Positions 1 through 12,250 of a stretch of DNA of 64,000 nucleotides are shown here, piece after piece (within the stretch, counting starts at the first letter, position 1; each line of letters starts with the position of its first letter). The DNA comes from Prostheceraeus crozeri (Eukaryota; Platyhelminthes; Polycladida; Euryleptidae). The notes under the pieces are model-generated. The model searched no databases. It saw only the letters and a program-made list of their open reading frames with translations, and had not been told where the DNA came from. Position numbers and translations under genes: made by a program. Location: positions 248,001 through 312,000 of the forward strand of contig CAJQUW010001406.1 of the NCBI GenBank assembly GCA_907163375.1. Direction: 5' to 3'.

Positions 1-529
1 TGAAATCGAACAAAATAAAGCATTAAAAATGCTCTCCATGATGATAAGATATGAATGCCCCACGAGAAACAGTCTCGGAAAGCGCACACACACCTATATC
101 CTGTAGATTTCATAAGATTTTCACCTTTATTTGAACAACGATTGTGAATTCCAAGAAAAGTGATTTTGAAAAGCTTCTCACAGTAACAAGCAGAAGGAAG
201 AGGTAGCTACCGAATACGGGTTCCCAATCCATTCTAGGGAGAATATTCAAACTATTAAAAGCCATGCACTAACTTTTGATGCTCTATATTCGCGTTAACG
301 TCTTGCACAAAAAGTTGGCCTTGCTATGGCGGTCTTTTGAGGATTAACGGATATGGGATTGTACGAATGATTCATGTGAATTTTGAAGACTCGACAGGAG
401 GAATGTGACGAGGGTTCGCTTCGAAATGTCAAAACTTTTAAATTGAAATGCATTCACGGATGCCGTGCATAATAAATCTTTAGTTAGTCGGTGGAATTTA
501 ATTATTTAGGTTTCATTCATTTATAAATC

Positions 530-654
530 CAGGGATCAAAAGCGGTAATGGGAGCCATACAAAAATTCAGATATCAAGGGGCCCAAATAGAAGATAATGA
601 ACTTAGACCGACCTATTGGGCCCCACGGATTTCCGCAGAAAATTCGCATCCCTG
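530..654. mobile_element. Short hAT-like MITE candidate
   Basis: The left end reads CAGGGATCAAAAGCGG, and the right end, read on the other strand, is CAGGGATGCGAATTTTC. A CAGGG start is typical of hAT transposons, and the element resembles the better preserved 130-bp element at 34593-34722. Flanks are tataaatc and aaatctcc, which share only aaatc, so the target duplication is not convincing. There is no coding capacity. Confidence 0.4.
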
Positions 655-747
655 AAATCTCCATGAAATCACAATTATAGCCATGAAATCAGTGATGTAT
701 GATCTTCATGAGCAATGCAAACCAAAACACGACTGAAGCTTGGATAC

Positions 748-820
748 CTGCTGGTGGATATGGGGCTTGATAAGCTGGAAGTCCATCATAAGCCGGAGGC
801 TTCTCGGGAGGTTGGCTCAT
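748..820 (-). CDS. Candidate first coding exon, proline-rich protein
   Basis: On the minus strand a good acceptor (atttacag) is followed two bases later by ATG. The frame then reads MSQPPEKPPAYDGLPAYQAP and ends after YPPAG at a possible CAG|gtatcc donor, leaving one base of the next codon. A short proline/tyrosine-rich N-terminus with PPAY-type motifs is seen in small membrane-associated adaptors such as LITAF-domain proteins, where such motifs bind WW domains. That comparison is inference, because no downstream domain exon is secure. If the donor is not used, the frame continues into AGIQASVVFWFALLMKIIHH and stops, giving a 43-residue peptide. The rest of the gene would lie before base 748 or outside the window. 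Composition and the acceptor are the only support. Confidence 0.4.
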
Positions 821-1710
821 ACCTGTAAATACACATTTGAGATTCAGTTCTATTGTAGCATTGATATTTCGGCATTACAGATAAATCATTTAAGCAAATA
901 ATTGAAGTGACGGTTGATCACAATGAATTTCAGGAGGAATTCATAGATTTTTAACGATTCAGTGCAATATCGGTTATCTGAATTCGACACTAAAATAATT
1001 ATAAAAAAACGCCGTCAAAATTCTATAGCAGTATATACCACAGTGTATTCTAGATGTGGCTCCCACCTTAAACTTCGCCACTTATTGATGATAGGTCACA
1101 TGATAACATCAACATAATTTGTAAGAAACGAAAAAAATATGAAATACTCAGCTGAACCACTTTTCATATCACCGGTCCTATCTATAAATTTTTTTTGTGA
1201 TGTACGAACAGTTCAACTGCCTTTCAAAATCACATCCCTTACGTTTTCAATTCACGTTTCCAAGACTATTCAAGCAAAATCGCTGTAAGGACATTTCATG
1301 AGCCGATAATGGATTTAAAGTTCTTCGGTCAATGAAATCAATATATAATATCAACATAAATCAAGAAGTCTTCAATGCCAGCAATAAGTTTGTCGTTCCA
1401 CAAACAGAATGAATTCACTATCACCAGCTTACATATTCTCTCATTTCAGAGTTGATTTCTGAGTTTTGCATACTGCATACTAGGCCTACTTGGCTGTGTG
1501 ACAGGACTGCATTGACCAAATCTTTATCAAAAGTGAGCTGTATGTCATTTATGGATTCTTAGCACTGTTATCGCGTAGCAATCTTACAAAGAAATGAGAT
1601 CCTAGTCGTTTTCTCAATAAAACATGTTTAACTGATTTTAAAAAGCACAGGCATTAATAATATCATTCTCAGAATGGAGATGTAGTCCGTTTGCTGGCGG
1701 TTGTTAACAC
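821..1710. other. No gene seen
   Basis: AT-rich sequence with stops in all frames. I found no motif, repeat or splice pair that I can defend. One TAGGCCTA palindrome lies at 1481-1488. Confidence 0.5.
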
Positions 1711-1863
1711 TGATCAATAACGCTGAAGCAAGAACATGATGCTTAAGGTATTTAACTAATTTCTTTGTAAGTGCTAAATAACTGTAAAGTCACCCATAAT
1801 GGTATTGAATTACGCAATTGTTTAATTAAATCAATCATGTTCTTGCTTCAGCGTTATTGATCA
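1711..1863. repeat. Foldback with perfect 30-bp arms
   Basis: Positions 1711-1740 and 1834-1863 are exact reverse complements over 30 bases (arm begins TGATCAATAACGCTGAAG), separated by a 93-base AT-rich loop. Such an exact stem in otherwise decayed DNA suggests a recent foldback MITE or a transcribed hairpin. No clear target duplication is visible, and the arms are too far apart for a typical animal microRNA precursor. Confidence 0.75.
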
Positions 1864-2289
1864 ATATCAATCTCATTTTCTTATAAGAGTGACATTCAGA
1901 GATCCCTCTACTGACAAAAATATTTTTCTACATACATGTGTTACTCCAGTACTAGAATCGATGTATAACAAATATAGAAGCTTTCATAAACATAACACTG
2001 CTTATAAAACAGATATAGGCACCTATTGCCAAATTAGGCTCGGATTTGTGAATTATTAAACTAGTTTACTATACGAATAGTACTATAGCGGAAACAATAC
2101 TCAAGCTCCTACAATAAATTTATCGGAAACGTTTGTTATAGACGTTTTGCATGTAGGTTACTGTGGATTTGAACAAGAAAATCATTCGAGAGCTTTGACA
2201 ATGTCAACTTCATTCGAAGTTGATGACACCATTCGGGAAGAAGAAACTTCCAAATTTGCTACAATTACTTTTCCTAAGCGCATTTGTTT

Positions 2290-2870
2290 GTTCTAGAATG
2301 AAATATCGTATCTATCCTTAACATCCAATTGGCACCAGTTGACAATTTGCTCCTTCAGTGTCTCTCGAATGGATAATTCGTATATCGCCTACTATTGGAA
2401 GTGGCACCACACTCTCTCAAACAATAAGCTTTTGAACACCAGCCACTGAATGTGAGGCGTTCGTGTTGTGATATCACTTAGAACACACCAAAACACACAA
2501 CTGTCTAGCTACATTCAGTGTTTGCAGTGAGGAATTCTGAGAAGAGGATGGTTAAACAATCAAGTGGACTAATTTTCGCACGCCTGCCATCTTTAATAAT
2601 GATCGGAAGGACCAACACTATCGACAAAACTTGGGCTCTATTATCTGAATTCTTAGAATCTGAAGGAATCGTGGCAATCGAAGCACCTTGATGTAATTCA
2701 TTGCAATCCGCAAGCGACGCACGACTATTTTTCCTATCTCTATAAGGCATAAAAGAATCCTTCTTGTCCACTCACTAAGTTCCAGCATGTGCCATCGTTT
2801 TGAATTAGTCTTCACTTCTAGCAAAAGGAAAGAGTCAAACAATCTAATTGTGTGGTGCACACGCCCTACG
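2290..2870 (-). repeat. Dispersed repeat, inverted partner of 62430-62960
   Basis: Read on the minus strand, this stretch aligns almost throughout with 62430-62960 on the plus strand. Shared blocks include gtgcttcgattgccac, ccttccgatcattattaaag and acgaattatccattcgaga. Open frames of 80-88 residues exist on this strand, but the partner has no matching continuous frame, so I do not call a protein. The copies differ by many substitutions and small indels, so the family is old. Its class is not recognised. Confidence 0.75.
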
Positions 2871-3057
2871 CAATCACAGTAACATTAGATTATTAACAAC
2901 AAACGGGTATCAACCGCAATTCAAGCAAAAACCGGAAAATCACCTCTCTGATAATAAAGAGAAAACATCTTCCTGTTAACCAGGCAAATGCCGACAATGA
3001 AATCAAATTGACTAGATGAGTGACCTTTGCCTCTTCATAATGTTAATAATAATAAGC

Positions 3058-3080
3058 ACCAGTCATCATCATCATCATCA
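3058..3080. repeat. Short CAT microsatellite
   Basis: A run of catcatcatcatcatca lies just past the end of the antisense LINE remnant. A simple repeat directly after the coding end is typical of some non-LTR retrotransposon tails. Confidence 0.5.
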
Positions 3081-3587
3081 AACCAGTTTGAATCCGGTTT
3101 TGTCCCCGACGAGCGAGGGTGGCCGGATGTACATCATTGCACACCTCACACCTCTCCATTTTGTCCTGTTCTGGGCATCTTCTTTTTTAAAACCGATCTT
3201 CTTCACCTCTTCCTCGACTTGTTTTCGCCACATGCGCCTTGGCCGGCCCCGCTTCCGCTGTCCCTGAACTTCACAGTTAATTGCCTTCTGCAGAATGTCG
3301 CCCACTTCCCTCCTCAAAATGTGACCGTACCAGCGGACTGCATTCGATTTCGCCAACTACCCGATTTCCTCTTTCAACCAAAGCATTCTCATCAAAATGT
3401 TGCTATTCTTTCTCTCCATGAGTTTCGTCCCACACATTGCATTGATCATCGCCCTCTCATTCCTCCTCAAAATACTCATTTCAACCTTTCGCAAGCACCA
3501 AGTCTCACTACTATACAGTAGTATCACTGGCCTTACGCAACTCCGATATACCAGTATGAAGTACAAAATGTTTGCCAGAAAAACCAA
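3078..3587 (-). pseudogene. LINE reverse transcriptase C-terminus remnant
   Basis: Two adjoining minus-strand frames give the C-terminal part of a non-LTR retrotransposon polyprotein. The upstream frame (3587-3357) contains YSSETWCLRKVEMSILRR, followed by ERAMINAMCGTKLMERKN. The downstream frame (3356-3078) contains RWYGHILRRE, then GRPRRMWRKQVEEEV and a final KKEDAQNRTKWR. This order (SETW block, RRxERAM block, RWYGH block, GRPRxxW tail) is the usual end of many animal LINE proteins, after the catalytic reverse transcriptase. A frameshift separates the frames, and the polymerase domain is absent. The plus-strand frames over the same region are shadows. Confidence 0.85.
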
Positions 3588-3660
3588 AGTTCGTCACTTG
3601 TCACGATGTCATCTAACAATGAACATGCGAGCGCAATTGTCATTTGTAATGTCGGAATGA

Positions 3661-5376
3661 CCTCACTGCATCAGTTAGGGCGCGTGAAAGAAAGGCTACC
3701 ATCAGTTTTCATCGCCTAATACCTTACGGAGATTATCCAAAGTCATTGAGCAATTTCTGATGTCTGAAACATGTGTAAGCAATCTGATTTGCTCAAATTA
3801 ATGAGATGTTGTTTATGCAGACAATTTGCCCACAACTAATTAGATAGCAACACGTACACTTTAATTGAATAGGTTACTGCACAATTCATCGACGTAGTTT
3901 AGTCCCTTTCCTTTTCTTATTATGAGATTTCACACATGTCCTTGATTATCGCCTTCTCCGCTCAGCGAACATAATCACTGAGAGCTTAGATTTCAGCAAT
4001 TTTTCAGCTGATTGTGGCCTTGTCCGTGAAAGATAGGTGAGTCTACTGAATCCACCACATAATTGCAAAGAATTTAATGCAACGTGAGGACTTCCACGGA
4101 GCGGCAATTCAGCTAGTAGCTATTGTCATTGCTAATTTTCTTTTGTCTTCGACGCATCGTTTCCAATAGTCCTACTCTTCCTCACCTACAAATATCCCTA
4201 AATGCGAACCACTAGCAAATCACTTTCGTGTGAATTAGCTTTGCGGAGTCATCATTGAGGTTATGCCATTCAAGATAAAATTATGGGCTTGTGTATTTGT
4301 GCGGTTGTATAGACTGCTCCGATGCAACCGATAATTGCGTAAGATGTTTTTTACGTTTCGTTGAGGATTTTAGGGACACAAACGTGAAGAGAAGGATTCT
4401 AAAACCCTCAGAGAACTACAGACCGGTTTTGGGTTTATTGGCTTCTCATCGATGCAGGATACGTGAATGAAGGAAAGTTGACAAAACGATGTAATTGTAT
4501 TGCGTAGCTTCGATTTTAGTACTTTTGACAGCATTTTATATGCTTTCTCTCTTTTTACTACAAGATAATAGTACCTATTAGATTTTGTTCGCAGAGAACG
4601 AGATTGTGGTGTTAGATATGAGACTTAGTCATGATCTTATGATCGTACAAAGTTTTTCAGATTTATCACATAGAATCGCTTTATAGGCCTCTCTGTAGAC
4701 CAACTTGTTTTGCAGTGATAACAGATATTAGGCCGCAGTATCCATGTAGCATGTAACATGTAATGTATACCCATTTCATCCCAAACATGGAGTGAAATAG
4801 GCAAAAATATAGTTTTTGAAAATGATAGCAGTGTAAGAAAAATTATAAAAAAATACTATCAGAAATTTGCTAAGCATCACTATCAAAGTATGCTATAAAG
4901 GCCAGCGGCTACAATATTTATTTTCAGTAGTTGGTTAAATGGTAATTATGTTGATCTCTCTTACTGAAATGACTAATCTGAATTGTCGGTAGAAAAGCGT
5001 TGTATTATCAGAACCGTTTACCACAAAATTACAACTTCTTGAAATCTTTATGACTTCACGACAACATAAAGAATGTTCTAAAAAATCAAATACCAGAGAA
5101 ACTAGGAAAGCAAATGAGGGATGTCATTATCTCGAGTCAGCATTGACTTTGGAATTTTCTCCTTCGCACTGGCGGTTTTAAATTGCCCCATGATATCTTT
5201 TAAGTAAAGTGAAGATCGATATTTAAATCAACAAGAGTTCTCGCACTGCCATGAACCACCTTCGCTTCTCTAATATAGGAGGAAAACTGCAACCACATCA
5301 TAGTTCATCTCTACTTGACCGATGTACCGTCTGCCTTTATTCAAATTTAATAACAGGCAAGTCGTCGTTTCAAATT
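3661..5376. other. No gene seen
   Basis: AT-rich with stops in all frames. I saw no transposon ends or coding homology. Around 4760-4900 there is a loose resemblance to sequence near 19060 (aaatatag followed by ttttgaa), which could be the outer part of the repeat annotated next. Confidence 0.4.
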
Positions 5377-5830
5377 TTAGATTGATGGGAAGCCGGCATC
5401 TTCTTTTTCATTCGTATCTTCATCTGAAAGGGCTTCGTTATCGCTCAACATGGTATCTTTGTTTTCAATCGCTTTGACGGCGGTTTCATACACAGCTAAT
5501 CATCTGAATTCCTGATCTTCAAAAGCAATGGATTTCATTTTCTTCAGACGAATGTTACTCCTTTCTTCATCTTCAACACATTTCAAAGCTAATGACGATG
5601 TCAACACTTCACCTATTTTGTTGTGCGTGTAATTTCTGATGTTCGAAGAGGATCACGCGTTTTGGTTTCCTAGAGACAAGTAGGCCTATTGATAAGAACT
5701 GATTCCGAATACTTTAGGATATTGACAGCTCCCGTTGCATTCAACTTTTCAGTCGGAGGTTGACGCTGTTTACCACAGATGTACGGGAAACTAGGTGTAG
5801 CACAGTACCACCACGGAATCTGCTGATTGC
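5377..5830 (-). pseudogene. Decayed copy of an unknown coding repeat
   Basis: The minus strand matches 19317-19800 along its length, in the same orientation about 14 kb away. Translated, it ends in LSDNEALSDEDTNEKEDAGF then PSI and a stop, against LSDNEDLSDEDANEKEDTEV then PYI in the better copy. Upstream, KCVEDEERSNIRLKKMKS matches SVEDEEGSSIRMKKMKS, and SAISRFRGGTVLHLVSRTS matches the corresponding block of the other copy. This copy has several stops and frameshifts. An acidic C-terminus in a dispersed repeat suggests a transposon protein or a retrocopied gene. I do not recognise the family. Confidence 0.6.
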
Positions 5831-6365
5831 CGACTCTGGTTTAGATTTTAAACTATGACAAAATTCAACTAAAAATTGTTTTTAATAGGATTTTTAAACT
5901 TTGTTTTCGTCGTTTTGTGATCCCATCGTTGTCCGTCAGTGAATTGTGTTTACCGGCTTCACTTCGTCTCTTGTCTGCTGTTGCCTGTGTAACACTGTGT
6001 GTTACATTCTGACGTCAGACTATCGGTCATCTCTTGTACGTCGATTTTCAATTACCGGATGCTGTACATTATCAAGAAGTCATAGCCACAGTTTGTTTAG
6101 CTGAACTACTGGTTAAGTGCTTAGTTTGACAAATACGTCCATGAAATATACGTCCAAAAATCGATGGCATTGAAGAGCCATGTTCAAATTTAAAACGCAA
6201 CAAGATCGGTTTAGGGAAGACTTCAATAAAGTGTCGAATGATCTTGCTATTCAAGACAGCGTATTCGAATTCTTTTCGATATCGAGTATCGAGCGTTTTG
6301 TTTGAGGCTGAGCGACGACATTCAAAGCTCGGAAATAAAATCGTATCTGGTCTGACTGAACCAAC

Positions 6366-6760
6366 ATATGGAAATTCAGCTGTTAGAAATAAACGAAGAT
6401 ACAAGGAAGATTGAGGAGATACTGCGGTATTTGAGGATTGAAACAGAAGAAATAGAATAAATACATCGAATCGGTAGAATATCAACTGAGCGTCCACGTC
6501 TAATGAGAGTGAAATGTCGAAATGTTAACAATCGAAATCGAATTCTTCGAAACTCTTAAGAACTTAGAAAGTCAAATCTTTTCCGAGATGTATTCTTCAA
6601 CAAAGACTTATCAAGAGCCCAGCAGTGGCAGCATAACACACTACGAGAAGAACTCAACAGAAGAAGAAACAACGGCGAAGACGTTATAGTAAGACATGTA
6701 GAAGTTATTGCAAAAAGTGAAATTTCAACACAAAATTACAGAAAGAAGGAAAATTTTCAC
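6366..6760 (+). pseudogene. LINE ORF1 C-terminal remnant
   Basis: Reading on the plus strand with two stops, the order is: a coiled-coil-like start (EIQLLEINEDTRKIEEILRY), then HRIGRISTERPRLMRVKC, then KSNLFRDVFFNKDLSRAQQW and EELNRRRNNGEDVIVRH. The pattern RxGRxxxxRPR, then FxDVxxNxDLxxAQQ and a basic RRxxGEDV tail, is the usual end of the nucleic-acid-binding ORF1 protein of CR1/Jockey-type LINEs. It lies just before the ORF2 remnant at 6780, as expected for one element. A minus-strand frame of 141 residues over this region is a shadow. Confidence 0.7.
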
Positions 6761-6779
6761 AACTGATTTTACCAAAACT

Positions 6780-8645
6780 TTCTTATCCGACTTTATTGCT
6801 GACAAATATTCGCTCTATTCGTGGCAAGTTTGATGAACTTCCTGCTACAATATTTGCTTCATCTTCAGACATTATTTTCCTCGCTGAGACATGGTTGAAT
6901 TCCAAAATTGACTCTTCATCAAATCGAGATTTCGGGCTATACTATCATCCGAGAAGACCGTAAGGCACCCAAAGGATGTGGAATCGCCGTTTACGTTAGA
7001 AGTGGAACTGCATATAGCTTAATCGATGAACATTCGATAAATTATGAGGAAATCGAATGTATTCTACTGAATATTATTGCATCGACATTGCTTATATTGT
7101 GCATATACATACCTCCTTCTGTTTCCGCATACACACTGAAGCCTATTCGGGAAAGCATGACTTCTCTTTTGATATCCTGTTGACGATGTACCCCAATAAA
7201 GAGATAATCCTTCTGGTTGACTTCAATCATTTCAAAAATAGCCAACTTTGTAACGATTTGGACCTTGTTGATATAGTCAATAATACCACGCGCGGCAGCA
7301 ATAAGCTTGATCACATACTCATATCAAAGAGACTCACGGAAATATATCAAAACAAGTATTTCATCTATAAAGCACGATTGGAAATTCTGATCACATACTC
7401 ATTGTATCTGATTCCCTATTCTCAACCCAACAACATGACGAATAAGCAATGCCGCACTATATGTAATTTAGAAAATCGAATATTGATTTTTTAAGAACGT
7501 TGTTATCGGAAATTGATTGGGATTCTTTGACTGAATCATCTGTGACTTTAGATTCACTGTGGAATTCTTTCAACTGCATTCTCTTTTCCTGTTTTGATCT
7601 CAACATACCCAAAAACTTGTATTTACTACTGAAAGGGACAAAGATTGGTTGTCACCACTAACAAAATCTCTAATAAATGATCGTTGGCATGCCTACCGCA
7701 GTGGTGACTGGGATAGATACAACTTTTTGAAGGAGAAAGTAAAAAAGTAAATTGTGAAATCAAAACAACTTTTCGTAAACCCGAAATCAATGGAGTTTGG
7801 AAGATAACCAAACAAATAAATGGCAAAACAAAGAATGGAGTTTGGGAGAAACTGATATCAAATCAATCAAATCCTGAGGCAATTGCAGACACAATCGCCC
7901 TCAATCTAGAACGTAAATATCATAGTGACAAAATATAAGTTCAAGATTTTGATGATGACGATTGGAATGTGAATATAACGGAGGAAAGAGTTTACAAACA
8001 ACTGAAAGCGCTTTATTGGAAGAAATCCACTGGATACGGAAATCTTCCCATTTGTATATAAAATGAAGTCGCTGATTATATTGCATACCCAATGAAGAGA
8101 ATCTTTGAACTTTCTGCACAGCAGCGAGTTTTTCCAAGTGCGTGGAAAAAGTCAATCATAACTCCATTGCCAAAGACATCACCTCCTTCCATCGATAAAG
8201 TTCGTCCGATTAACATCCTTCCAAAAATGTCAAGAATTTTTGAAAAAATATCTTAAGAGAGCAATTGGGAGAAATTCCTGGTTCACGATGGGACCAGTCA
8301 GCATGGTGTCCGACTTGAGCATTCCACGACACCTGCTTTGGTAGAGCTTCTTGAAAATGAATTAAAATGATTTACTATTTGATGGAGTCGCTATCATCGC
8401 TTTCGACATGTCGGCAGCTTTTACTTCGTTGGATCATTCTATAATACTGCAGAAGTTTAAGAACTTTGGATTTCCTCTGGGTTTCCTGAAGTGGCTTGGA
8501 TATCTTTGTAGTTGGGTACACTCCATCTTCTTTGTGACATGCATATACATACACTTCATGAACTGCCAGGGAATCTCAGGCCAATATAAATGGCTTACAA
8601 AGCAAATATATGGGACTCCCAAGGGCAGGCTCAATGATGAAAATT
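6780..8645 (+). pseudogene. LINE ORF2 remnant: endonuclease plus reverse transcriptase
   Basis: The apurinic-type endonuclease comes first: NIRSIRGKFDELPATIFASS, SDIIFLAETWLN, a shift to GYTIIREDRKAPKGCGIAVY, and later LVDFNHF and LDHILISKRLTEIY. A linker (KSLINDRWHAYRSGDWDRY) follows. The polymerase begins with FPSAWKKSIITPLPK and RPINILPKMSRIFEKI, then FDMSAAFTSLDHSIILQKF near 8400-8450. The sequence stops around YGTPKGRLND at 8610-8640, equal to the usual GVPQGS block. The YADD catalytic block and all of the C-terminus are missing. At least four frameshifts or stops are present, and the second aspartate of the usual AFDSVDH block has become threonine. This was a CR1/Jockey-class LINE and is now dead. 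Confidence 0.85.
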
Positions 8646-8768
8646 AATGTTTTTTGTACCAGTGACTCAAAAGATGAAAGATCACATAATATATAGCATA
8701 TTTCCGGAAAATGAAGTAAAAAATACTTTAGATTCAGATTAGCTGGTTTTCTTTGATATGCTAAACGT

Positions 8769-8818
8769 TCGCGAAACTAACCCCGTGTAATCGAAATACC
8801 ACGGGGTAAAATTCGCGA
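8769..8818. repeat. Hairpin with TTCGCGAA arms
   Basis: Positions 8769-8787 pair with 8800-8818 (outer TCGCGAA, inner ACCCCGTG/CACGGGGT) around a 12-base loop. Related CTTCGCGAAATTAACC strings recur at about 9105-9147, so this looks like part of a small foldback family and not an isolated palindrome. Confidence 0.6.
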
Positions 8819-8819
8819 A

Positions 8820-9417
8820 GTCCGTATCGTAGTATGATGACTGTGTAGGTAATCGTGTATGTATATCTGAGAGCATTAAATAGTATCCATTTAGTCAAAA
8901 CTTACTAAGACTGAGAAAAGTTTCGAAAGTGTCCGACAAAGTTAATATTTAGAAAATTTTCTGTGTGTTTACGCTTTAATGTCCAAAATAATATATAAAC
9001 ACGTCGGCGGTGAATTATTTGGATATCTGAGGACTCCATACATCTGTCTTTACGAACAATACGTTTTAGATCTGGCAGTTGCCATTATATCTGAAAAAAT
9101 TACTTCGCGAAATTTAACCACCAACCTTGACTTCGCGAAATTAACCTCCCTGACTATACAATTAATTTTTGCTGAGAAATTATACATGGTATAAATGGCT
9201 GAGAAATTGTACATGTAAAAAATGCAACGTCATTACGCTTCAGAGCGATTTTTTAATCTGTAGGATTATCTATTAAGCCTAATATGACATATCTGATATC
9301 CTAAGCTAGCGTCAGTCACTTATGATGGAACAACTGTAAAATTGATTTTCACTCGCGTAATAAGTGCTGTATAGAATTTAACGTTGCTACGTTTCAAGCG
9401 TAATAACCAGGGAATTT
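8820..9417. other. No gene seen
   Basis: AT-rich. It contains the two extra CTTCGCGAAATT strings near 9107 and 9132, but no convincing coding frame. Confidence 0.4.
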
Positions 9418-10742
9418 GAACGATCGGTCTGAACGAACGATTGAACGGTATGTCTGCGAGACCGATGAACGGTGATTGGAGAGAACGGCTTTTTTGCTTG
9501 ATTGAACGTTAATTAAACTCCGGAAAGCACGGTAAAAGAAAAAATGCTGGAATATCCTTGATACTTTCTGAAATTGCTCATTTACACACTGACATCAATA
9601 AAGTACGTAGTATTTCGAAATTTGAAAATACTTAGTGCCAATTTGGAGATCGGTCACCAGTGGCCCATTCGGTTTTCGTGGTAGTGAAACCGCGGAAATT
9701 TCGATAAAGGAAAAGTCTATTGATGTTCATCGAAATTGTTTGTTAAAGCACTAAGACTTCAGTTCAATGACATTTCGTGAATAAAATGACAACAGACTTG
9801 CTATCTGACAACAGACCTCCACCTCTCGTTATTGATTTAGTAGGCCTATTCCGAAAATACATGTGTTACTCATGAACTACTAAAAAATCTCTACGCATAT
9901 CACCATCAACACGGTTTAGCAGTGATGAAAACTGGAGAAGTAGGACTGCAGACGCTTCACGTCCTTCCATGAAGCAACTAAATTCGTCATGATGCGCCCT
10001 AAACTGTCATTTAATTCATCACTTGGTCACAAAACATTGGACAGTTTGAATTCAAAAGCTGTGACAAAGTCAGTGGATACGCAGGTAGGGATTCATGGCG
10101 GCATGCATGACGTGGGCATAATGCATGTGGGCTAAACTCATTATACAATTGAATCTAGTCACCTCGTATTCTTTTGTCTGTTTCCGCAGGCTAGACCTAG
10201 GTCCATGCTAGCTGACAAGTGTCAAATGAGTGAACATCGACCCATCGTCACCTAACACCTTCGTGCAGCGTGATGCTGCTAAAGCGTGTTATAGGCTAAT
10301 CATCACGACAGAAGGATTTTGACTTCCTCTATGGATTTTGATATTCTCTGGTTTGAATGGGTTTGATATAAAAAGGCGCGTGTAACGTGTAACGTTTGAA
10401 GTCAACTTATGTTTCGTATTGTCATTGCGGGGCAATGCCGACAACGTATTTCCGATAGTGAAATCAGTATTATTTCGCGATGTCAGATGTGGGAACATCC
10501 TGCAGTGCCAGCTTCCACGTTCCTCTCAAAACCCCCAATGTTGGCTAGAAACAACAGCACTATATAAGGTCCATCAAAATTAAACATTGTTTTGACTTAA
10601 AAAGAAAGATTGAACTGGTGTTTTACACCATGAGCGAACGGAACGGGGGTGATGGCTTATTTGAGCGGTGAACGAACGGGTCTGAAAGGCTAGTGATCGG
10701 AGGATCGAACGAACGTGAAAATATAACCGTTCAAATGCCCTA
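9418..10742. mobile_element. Non-autonomous hAT-like element, GAACG-rich ends
   Basis: The left end is CAGGGAATTTGAACG, and the right end on the other strand is TAGGGCATTTGAACG. It is flanked by gtaataac (9410-9417) and gttataac (10743-10750), which agree at 7 of 8 bases. CAGGG termini with an 8-bp duplication are the hAT signature. Both subterminal zones carry many GAACG words, and these are on the plus strand at both ends, not mirrored. The 1325-bp interior holds no transposase that I can recognise, so the element depended on a helper. Confidence 0.75.
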
Positions 10743-10750
10743 GTTATAAC

Positions 10751-12250
10751 GTTACATTGAAACGTGATAGTCGTTACACAAATTGTATTTTATAATTGTA
10801 AACAATTATCCTATGTCTCAAGAGGAACCTCGCGAGCATCGCGACTTAAGCTTCGATTAATTTCAAATCCTATCGTGTGTATCTGACATCAATTTATGTA
10901 AAAGTTTAACTAGCCGTTTCTATGAATAACAGCGGCGCTACATCGCACGTGAACACTAAATTCCAACAACTTATTTTGTAGTACTACAAAATTTAGCGGA
11001 TAAAATAAATAAAATATTGAATTATGTAGGCCTATAGATACTCTGAAGCTACTGTTTGCATGTTTCATATGTTTTGCTATTCTTCATAAGTGAATCAATG
11101 AAAATTAAAGTCCGTGGTAGCGACGTTACACGATTTGCTATGAAAATCATGTGGTGGTTACTTATGAGAGAAAGTCTACGAACTTGAAGATTTGATCGCG
11201 ACCATTATACCACATACACAAGCAAAGCTAAAATCATATCAGTTTCCTAAAAGTTGTTAGAAATATGTTCGTATATTGCCCTAGTAGTGGCATGTTGAAG
11301 TCGCGGAGTCTAGTCAAAATGGTCCACGTGCGAAATCGTCTTACATAGTTTTGATAAAACTGTCCCGAGTCTCGAGATAAAATGAAATAACGGAAACTTT
11401 CTCAGTAACATCTGAAACATACGCCTCTGTTAAATATAAGCGGAAAATTGATAGCCTCTGAGTTTGAAAACAGGTCTAAGTAGGACTACTTCCCCTGGCA
11501 GTCAGAGGCTATTGGTTTATCGACTAAAATTTTAACAAGAACGAAGTTTTTGATGCTGCTGAGACCGTCACTGTTATTCAAATTTTTTGAGACTTTCACT
11601 GGGACAGGTTTATTGAAACCGAATTTTAGGGCCATTCCGTGAAAATAGCGTTTTGACCAGGAGCCAAAGTCACACTTAGTCTTCAGACTGCTATCTCATT
11701 TATCATACGATCATGATACTCAAATTGAATGGGTAATATTGCATTCGCCCACGGAAAAACGTAAGTTACCCGAATCATGATTAAAAATCCACGTTGCTGT
11801 GATATCAACCCCATGTAAGGCATTTCTCCTGAGGAAGCGAGTTGAAACCTCAAGTAATAAACACACCATCTTGCAGACAAGAGTTTTCCAGAACAAATAT
11901 CATGCCTGCCTGAAAGAATATTTTCATCCATAAAAAATGTGTTTCGAGTGTAGGACGTCATCGTTGATAAATCGTTGGGTGATAGACAAACGGTGATTCG
12001 CAAAATGTTGGTGAGATCAGTCACTGAGCTTGTAAGATTGCAAAAGTTGACAGCCTCGGATGCTCGTTTTTGACGTCGCGTTTGTCACCTAATATTCAAG
12101 CTCTTGATTTTCATCAATGTTGATTTGTGGGAATCTATCTCTCTGTGGATGTATAATCAATTGGTAATGTTTAGGGATTATTTGTCAGGTGATATAGTCA
12201 TAAAATCTTTGAACCCCATTTTTCTAGGTGAATGAAATATATGTAGTTGA
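10751..12250. other. No gene seen
   Basis: Stops in all frames apart from a 113-codon minus-strand frame at 11683-12024 that matches nothing I know and has no codon pattern to support it. A TAGGCCTA palindrome lies near 11027. At 11637-11650 gccattccgtgaaa resembles the start of the repeated motif that follows. Confidence 0.4.

Noticed and set aside
1..100. Possible second exon of the minus-strand gene (acceptor aaatctacag, reading YRCVCAFRDCFSW)
   Set aside because: It is in phase and open to the window edge, but it has no conserved pattern and the window ends before a donor can be tested.
1711..1863. microRNA precursor
   Set aside because: A 93-base loop and a perfectly paired 30-bp stem fit a foldback element or siRNA-type hairpin better than an animal pre-miRNA.
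3027..3521. 164-codon plus-strand open frame
   Set aside because: It is the antisense shadow of the LINE C-terminus. Its His/Pro/Phe-rich composition comes from the complement of conserved basic motifs.
6072..6497. 141-codon minus-strand open frame
   Set aside because: It overlaps the plus-strand LINE ORF1 remnant, which has recognisable family blocks. The minus frame has none.
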